A stretch of 64,000 bases of DNA, from assembly GCF_011927725.1 (NCBI RefSeq), contig NZ_JAATJC010000001.1:62001-126000 (forward strand). Reading direction: 5' to 3'. This DNA comes from Sphingomonas kaistensis. Its GTDB lineage: Bacteria > Pseudomonadota > Alphaproteobacteria > Sphingomonadales > Sphingomonadaceae. The notes beneath the pieces are model-generated. The model did not search any database, had not been told where the DNA came from, and saw only the letters and a program-made list of their open reading frames with translations. This document shows positions 60,868 through 64,000 of this stretch, one piece after another (position 1 is the first letter of the stretch; each line of letters starts with the position of its first letter). Both the position numbers and the translations under genes were made by a program.

Positions 60868-60877
60868 CTTATTATTG

Positions 60878-62710
60878 TTATGCCGCTTCGGACTTGCGGC
60901 TCTGGCGCTTGCGCTCGTGCGGATCGAGGTGCCGCTTGCGCAGGCGGATGACCTTGGGGGTCACTTCGACCAGCTCGTCGTCCTGGATGTAGGCGATCGC
61001 CTGTTCCAGCGTCATCCGGCGCGGCGGGGTTAGGCGGATGCCTTCGTCCTTGCCGCTGGCGCGGAAGTTGGTCAGCTGCTTGGCCTTGAGGGGATTGACC
61101 TCGAGATCCTGCGGCTTGGCATTCTCACCGATGATCATGCCCTCGTAGAGGTCGTCGCCGGGCGAGATGAACATGATCCCGCGCTCTTCGAGCATGTTGA
61201 GCGCGTAAGCCTGCGCCTTGCCCTTTTCCATCGAGATCAGGACGCCGTTCTGGCGGCCGGTGATCTGGCCCTTGTGGGGGCCATATTTCTCGAACAGCCG
61301 GTTCATGATGCCGGTGCCGCGGGTGTCCGACAGGAATTCGCCGTGATAGCCGATCAGGCCGCGCGAAGGCGCGCTGAAGGTCAGGCGGGTCTTGCCGGCG
61401 CCGGACGGGCGCATGTCGGTCATTTCGGCCTTACGCAGGCTCATCTTCTCGACCACCGTGCCGCTATATTCGTCGTCGACATCGATCACGACCGTCTCAT
61501 ACGGCTCCTCGCGTCCGCTCGGGCCGTCCTGGAACAGCACGCGCGGGCGGCTGATCGACAGTTCGAAGCCTTCGCGGCGAAGCGTCTCGATCACCACGCC
61601 GAGCTGGAGCTCGCCGCGGCCGGCGACTTCGTAGCTGTCATTGTCGTGGGCGACGGTGACGCGGATGGCGACGTTGGTTTCCGCCTCGCGCTCCAGCCGC
61701 TCACGGATGACGCGGCTCTGCACCTTGTCGCCGTCACGGCCGGCGTAGGGGCTGTCGTTGACCGCGAAGCTCATGGCGAGCGTCGGCGGATCGATCGGAC
61801 GGGCCTTGATCGGGGTGGTGACCGCCGGGTTGGCGATGGTGTTGGACACGGTCGCGTTCATCAGGCCAGCGATGGCGATGATGTCGCCCGCCTGGGCCTG
61901 TTCGACCGGCACGCGCTCGAGGCCGTGGAAGGCGAAGATCTTGGTCGCGCGGCCTTCTTCGACGCGGGCGCCGTGGACGTCCAGCGCGCGGATCGGCTGG
62001 TTGATGTGCAACGTACCCGATTCGACCCGGCCAGTGAGGATGCGGCCGAGGAACGGGTCGCGGTCGAGCAGGGTGACCAGCATCTTGAACTCGCCGTGGA
62101 TCGGCAGGCCCGGCTCGGGGACATGGCTGACGATGGTCTCGAACAGCGGGGTCAGGTCACCGTCGCGAACGGTGTCCTCGCGGCCGGCATAGCCCGAGCG
62201 ACCCGAGGCGTAGAGCACCGGGAAATCGAGCTGCTCGTCATTGGCATCGAGGCTGAGGAACAGCTCGAACACTTCGTCGAGCACTTCGGCCGGACGGGCA
62301 TCGGGACGATCGATCTTGTTGACGACGACGATGGGCTTCAGCCCGAGCCCGAGCGCCTTGCCGGTGACGAACTTGGTCTGCGGCATCGGGCCTTCGGCGG
62401 CGTCGACCAGCAGGATCACGCCGTCGACCATCGACAGGATGCGCTCGACTTCGGCGCCGAAGTCGGCGTGGCCGGGGGTGTCGACAATGTTGATTCGGGT
62501 CGCAGTGCCCTTGCCGTCGTCCCATTCGACCGAGGTGCACTTGGCAAGGATGGTGATCCCGCGCTCTTTCTCGAGGTCGTTCGAATCCATCGCCCGCTCG
62601 TCGATCCGCTGATTGTCGCGGAAGGTGCCGGACTGGCGGAAAAGCTGGTCGACGAGGGTCGTCTTGCCGTGATCGACGTGGGCGATGATCGCCACGTTGC
62701 GGAGGGTCAT
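60878..62710 (-). CDS. typA: Translational GTPase TypA/BipA
   Basis: This 610-residue ribosome-associated GTPase helps 50S assembly and stress adaptation. G1 is AHVDHGKTT (10-18), G2 lies in RGITI, G3 is DTPGH and G4 is NKID. EF-G-like domains and the TypA-specific C-terminus ([20 protein letters not shown]) follow. ATG 62710 is chosen; the frame runs 31 codons further upstream without the usual MxLRN start. It diverges from the small basic protein gene. Confidence 0.97.
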   Translation of the reverse strand: MTLRNVAIIAHVDHGKTTLVDQLFRQSGTFRDNQRIDERAMDSNDLEKERGITILAKCTSVEWDDGKGTATRINIVDTPGHADFGAEVERILSMVDGVILLVDAAEGPMPQTKFVTGKALGLGLKPIVVVNKIDRPDARPAEVLDEVFELFLSLDANDEQLDFPVLYASGRSGYAGREDTVRDGDLTPLFETIVSHVPEPGLPIHGEFKMLVTLLDRDPFLGRILTGRVESGTLHINQPIRALDVHGARVEEGRATKIFAFHGLERVPVEQAQAGDIIAIAGLMNATVSNTIANPAVTTPIKARPIDPPTLAMSFAVNDSPYAGRDGDKVQSRVIRERLEREAETNVAIRVTVAHDNDSYEVAGRGELQLGVVIETLRREGFELSISRPRVLFQDGPSGREEPYETVVIDVDDEYSGTVVEKMSLRKAEMTDMRPSGAGKTRLTFSAPSRGLIGYHGEFLSDTRGTGIMNRLFEKYGPHKGQITGRQNGVLISMEKGKAQAYALNMLEERGIMFISPGDDLYEGMIIGENAKPQDLEVNPLKAKQLTNFRASGKDEGIRLTPPRRMTLEQAIAYIQDDELVEVTPKVIRLRKRHLDPHERKRQSRKSEAA

Positions 62711-62786
62711 TGCGATTTCCTTGGGAGAAGTTGGCGCGCCCTTAGCCGAATTGGTGCGTTGCAGCAATGGCAGAGAGGAGAATGAC

Positions 62787-63029
62787 ATGCCGCAAGGTGA
62801 CAAGAGCGCCTACACCGACAAGCAGCGCCGCAAGGCCGCCGAAATCGAAAAAAGTTACGAAGCGCAGGGCCGGCCGGCCAACGAGGCCGAGCGGATCGCC
62901 TGGGCGACCGTCAACAAGATGGACGGGGGCGGCAAGGAGTCGGGATCGGGCCGTTCGAGGAGCCGCAGCGAGGCGGCAAAAAAGGGCTGGGAGACGAGAC
63001 GCAAGAAGGCGGCTAAATCCAGCGGGTGA
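62787..63029 (+). CDS. Small basic protein, annotated in relatives as plasmid-stabilisation-like
   Basis: This 80-residue protein starts MPQGDKSAYTDKQRRKAAEIEKSYEAQ, continues to AWATVNKMDGGGKESGSG and ends in a Lys/Arg-rich tail (EAAKKGWETRRKKAAKS). Similar short proteins are widespread in proteobacteria, where database names often call them plasmid stabilisation proteins without evidence. DNA or RNA binding is plausible from the charge. GGAG lies 6 bases before ATG. It overlaps the MFS gene by GTGA. Confidence 0.78.
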   Translation: MPQGDKSAYTDKQRRKAAEIEKSYEAQGRPANEAERIAWATVNKMDGGGKESGSGRSRSRSEAAKKGWETRRKKAAKSSG

Positions 63030-64000
63030 CCCGCCCCTCCCTTCCCCGCTCGGTCTGGGTGCTCGGCTTCGTCAGCCTGTTCATGGACCTGTCGAGCGAG
63101 ATCTTCCACGCACTGCTGCCCCTGTTCGTGACCGTGACGCTGGGCGCCAGCGTGGCGGTGCTCGGCGCGATCGACGGCGTGGCGGAAGCAACCGCGAGCT
63201 TCGCCAAGCTGGCCGGCGGGCGGCTGAGCGACCGGCAAGGCAAGCGCAAGCCGTGGATCCTCGGCGGCTATGGCTTCGCCGCGCTGACCAAGCCGCTGAT
63301 GGCGCTGGCCGGATCGCCGCTTGCGGTGCTTGGCGCACGGCTGGTCGATCGAACCGCCAAGGGGCTGCGCGGGGCACCGCGCGACGCCCTGATCGCCGAC
63401 GAAACGCCGCCCGAACAGCGCGGCGCGGCCTACGGCTTGCGGCAAAGCCTCGATACGGTCGGCGCCCTGCTCGCTCCGCTGGCCGCTGCCGGGCTGATGA
63501 TCTGGCTGGCCGGCGACATCCGCAGCGTGTTCTGGATCGCGGTGATCCCGGCCTTTGTCTCGGTCGCAATCGCCTTCTTCTTCCTCCGCGAGCCGGTGCG
63601 CGAGGCACCGCCCGCCAACCGCCAGCCATTGCTCGGCAGCTTTCGCGACGTCGACAGGAGCTGCCGGCGGATCATCCTGGTCGCCTTCCTGTTCACGCTG
63701 GCGCGCTTTTCCGAGAGCTTCCTGGTGCTGAAGGCGGTCGAGGCGGGGCTTGGCCTGACCCTCGCGCCGCTGGTGCTGGTAGTGTTCAACCTTTCCTACG
63801 TGCTGCTGTCCTATCCCGCCGGCGCACTGTCCGACCGGCGCGATCCGCGCGGGATCCTGACGGTCGGGATCGGCCTGCTGGTGGTCGGCAATGTTGTGCT
63901 CGCGATGACCGGCGGGATTGCCGGGCTGGTGGTGGGGGTCGGCTTGTGGGGAGCCCACATGGCGCTGACCCAGGGTCTGTTCGCCAAGTTGATCGCCGAT
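63026..64000 (+). CDS. MFS transporter, N-terminal part (cut by window end)
   Basis: The frame from GTG 63026 is open to the last base and encodes 325 residues with about ten hydrophobic helices. RLSDRQGKRKPWILGGY matches the conserved loop 2-3 motif of the major facilitator superfamily, and a second, similar SDRRDPRGILTVG occurs in the C-terminal half. Conserved TAKGLRGAPRDALIAD resembles the subgroup of YfkF/YxlH-like exporters. GTG overlaps the small basic protein stop, so both are coupled. The C-terminus is outside the window and the substrate is unknown. Confidence 0.87.
   Translation, partial: MTRPSLPRSVWVLGFVSLFMDLSSEIFHALLPLFVTVTLGASVAVLGAIDGVAEATASFAKLAGGRLSDRQGKRKPWILGGYGFAALTKPLMALAGSPLAVLGARLVDRTAKGLRGAPRDALIADETPPEQRGAAYGLRQSLDTVGALLAPLAAAGLMIWLAGDIRSVFWIAVIPAFVSVAIAFFFLREPVREAPPANRQPLLGSFRDVDRSCRRIILVAFLFTLARFSESFLVLKAVEAGLGLTLAPLVLVVFNLSYVLLSYPAGALSDRRDPRGILTVGIGLLVVGNVVLAMTGGIAGLVVGVGLWGAHMALTQGLFAKLIAD

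Noticed and set aside
60661..60951. Possible small plus-strand gene (MAHRRETHPIMAEPRGG...)
   Set aside because: It runs through the typA terminator into the 3' end of typA and has shadow-like composition.

Overview
The window is 64 kb of GC-rich, densely packed chromosome. It resembles a sphingomonad (Alphaproteobacteria, Sphingomonadaceae-like). The evidence is the abundance of TonB-dependent receptors, a zwf-edd-glk-eda Entner-Doudoroff cluster, a maltodextrin locus with a tryptophan-halogenase-like gene, an L21 protein with a long Ala/Lys tail, split MetH, CCA-encoded tRNAs, and heavy use of ATGA/GTGA/TTGA overlaps. I see no insertion sequence, prophage, CRISPR array or integrase, so it reads as core chromosome with a few small accessory loci.

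Layout. Positions 1-13.7 kb hold one collinear block for alpha-glucan use: the end of an outer-membrane receptor, a halogenase-like flavoprotein, two GH13 enzymes, a GH97 alpha-glucosidase, an esterase, then zwf-edd-glk-eda. Polymer import, hydrolysis to glucose, phosphorylation and Entner-Doudoroff breakdown are thus encoded in series. Positions 13.8-20 kb hold a 5-oxoprolinase with a DUF969/DUF979 membrane pair and a DUF2891 protein, probably a pyroglutamate uptake and hydrolysis operon. On the minus strand at 19.9-23.4 kb are a double-domain KaiC-like ATPase, which lacks a normal start codon, and a hybrid histidine kinase coupled to it, followed by tRNA-Ser(CGA). Then come an SDR, HspQ, an orphan TonB receptor, an Lrp/AsnC regulator with a probable operator, rplU-rpmA, an acetyltransferase, a TetR/COG3687 pair, a serine beta-lactamase-fold hydrolase, oxyR converging on katG, a small membrane protein, ilvA, an amidohydrolase and a DsbD/ScsB-type reductase.

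Positions 42.5-48.06 kb hold a methionine-cycle operon on the minus strand: an ArsR-methyltransferase fusion regulator (SahR type), metF, and MetH split into two genes. A perfect 20-bp palindrome lies just upstream. After this come a small lipoprotein, a PhnA-domain protein, an uncharacterised HxD...H protein, groES-groEL under a CIRCE-like operator, a MATE exporter, an SMI1/KNR4 protein, a LysR regulator, rlmE, a Ppx/GppA phosphatase, tRNA-Gln(CTG), an L,D-transpeptidase, a single-domain response regulator, a SleB-type wall hydrolase, typA, a small basic protein, and an MFS transporter cut by the window end.

The observations most worth a second look are the KaiC gene without a canonical start, the two palindromic operators, the halogenase/glycosidase/Entner-Doudoroff superoperon and the DUF969-DUF979-DUF2891 set. 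No wholly novel multi-gene system is evident. Coding calls rest on reading the translated sequences and motifs by eye; no database search was run.
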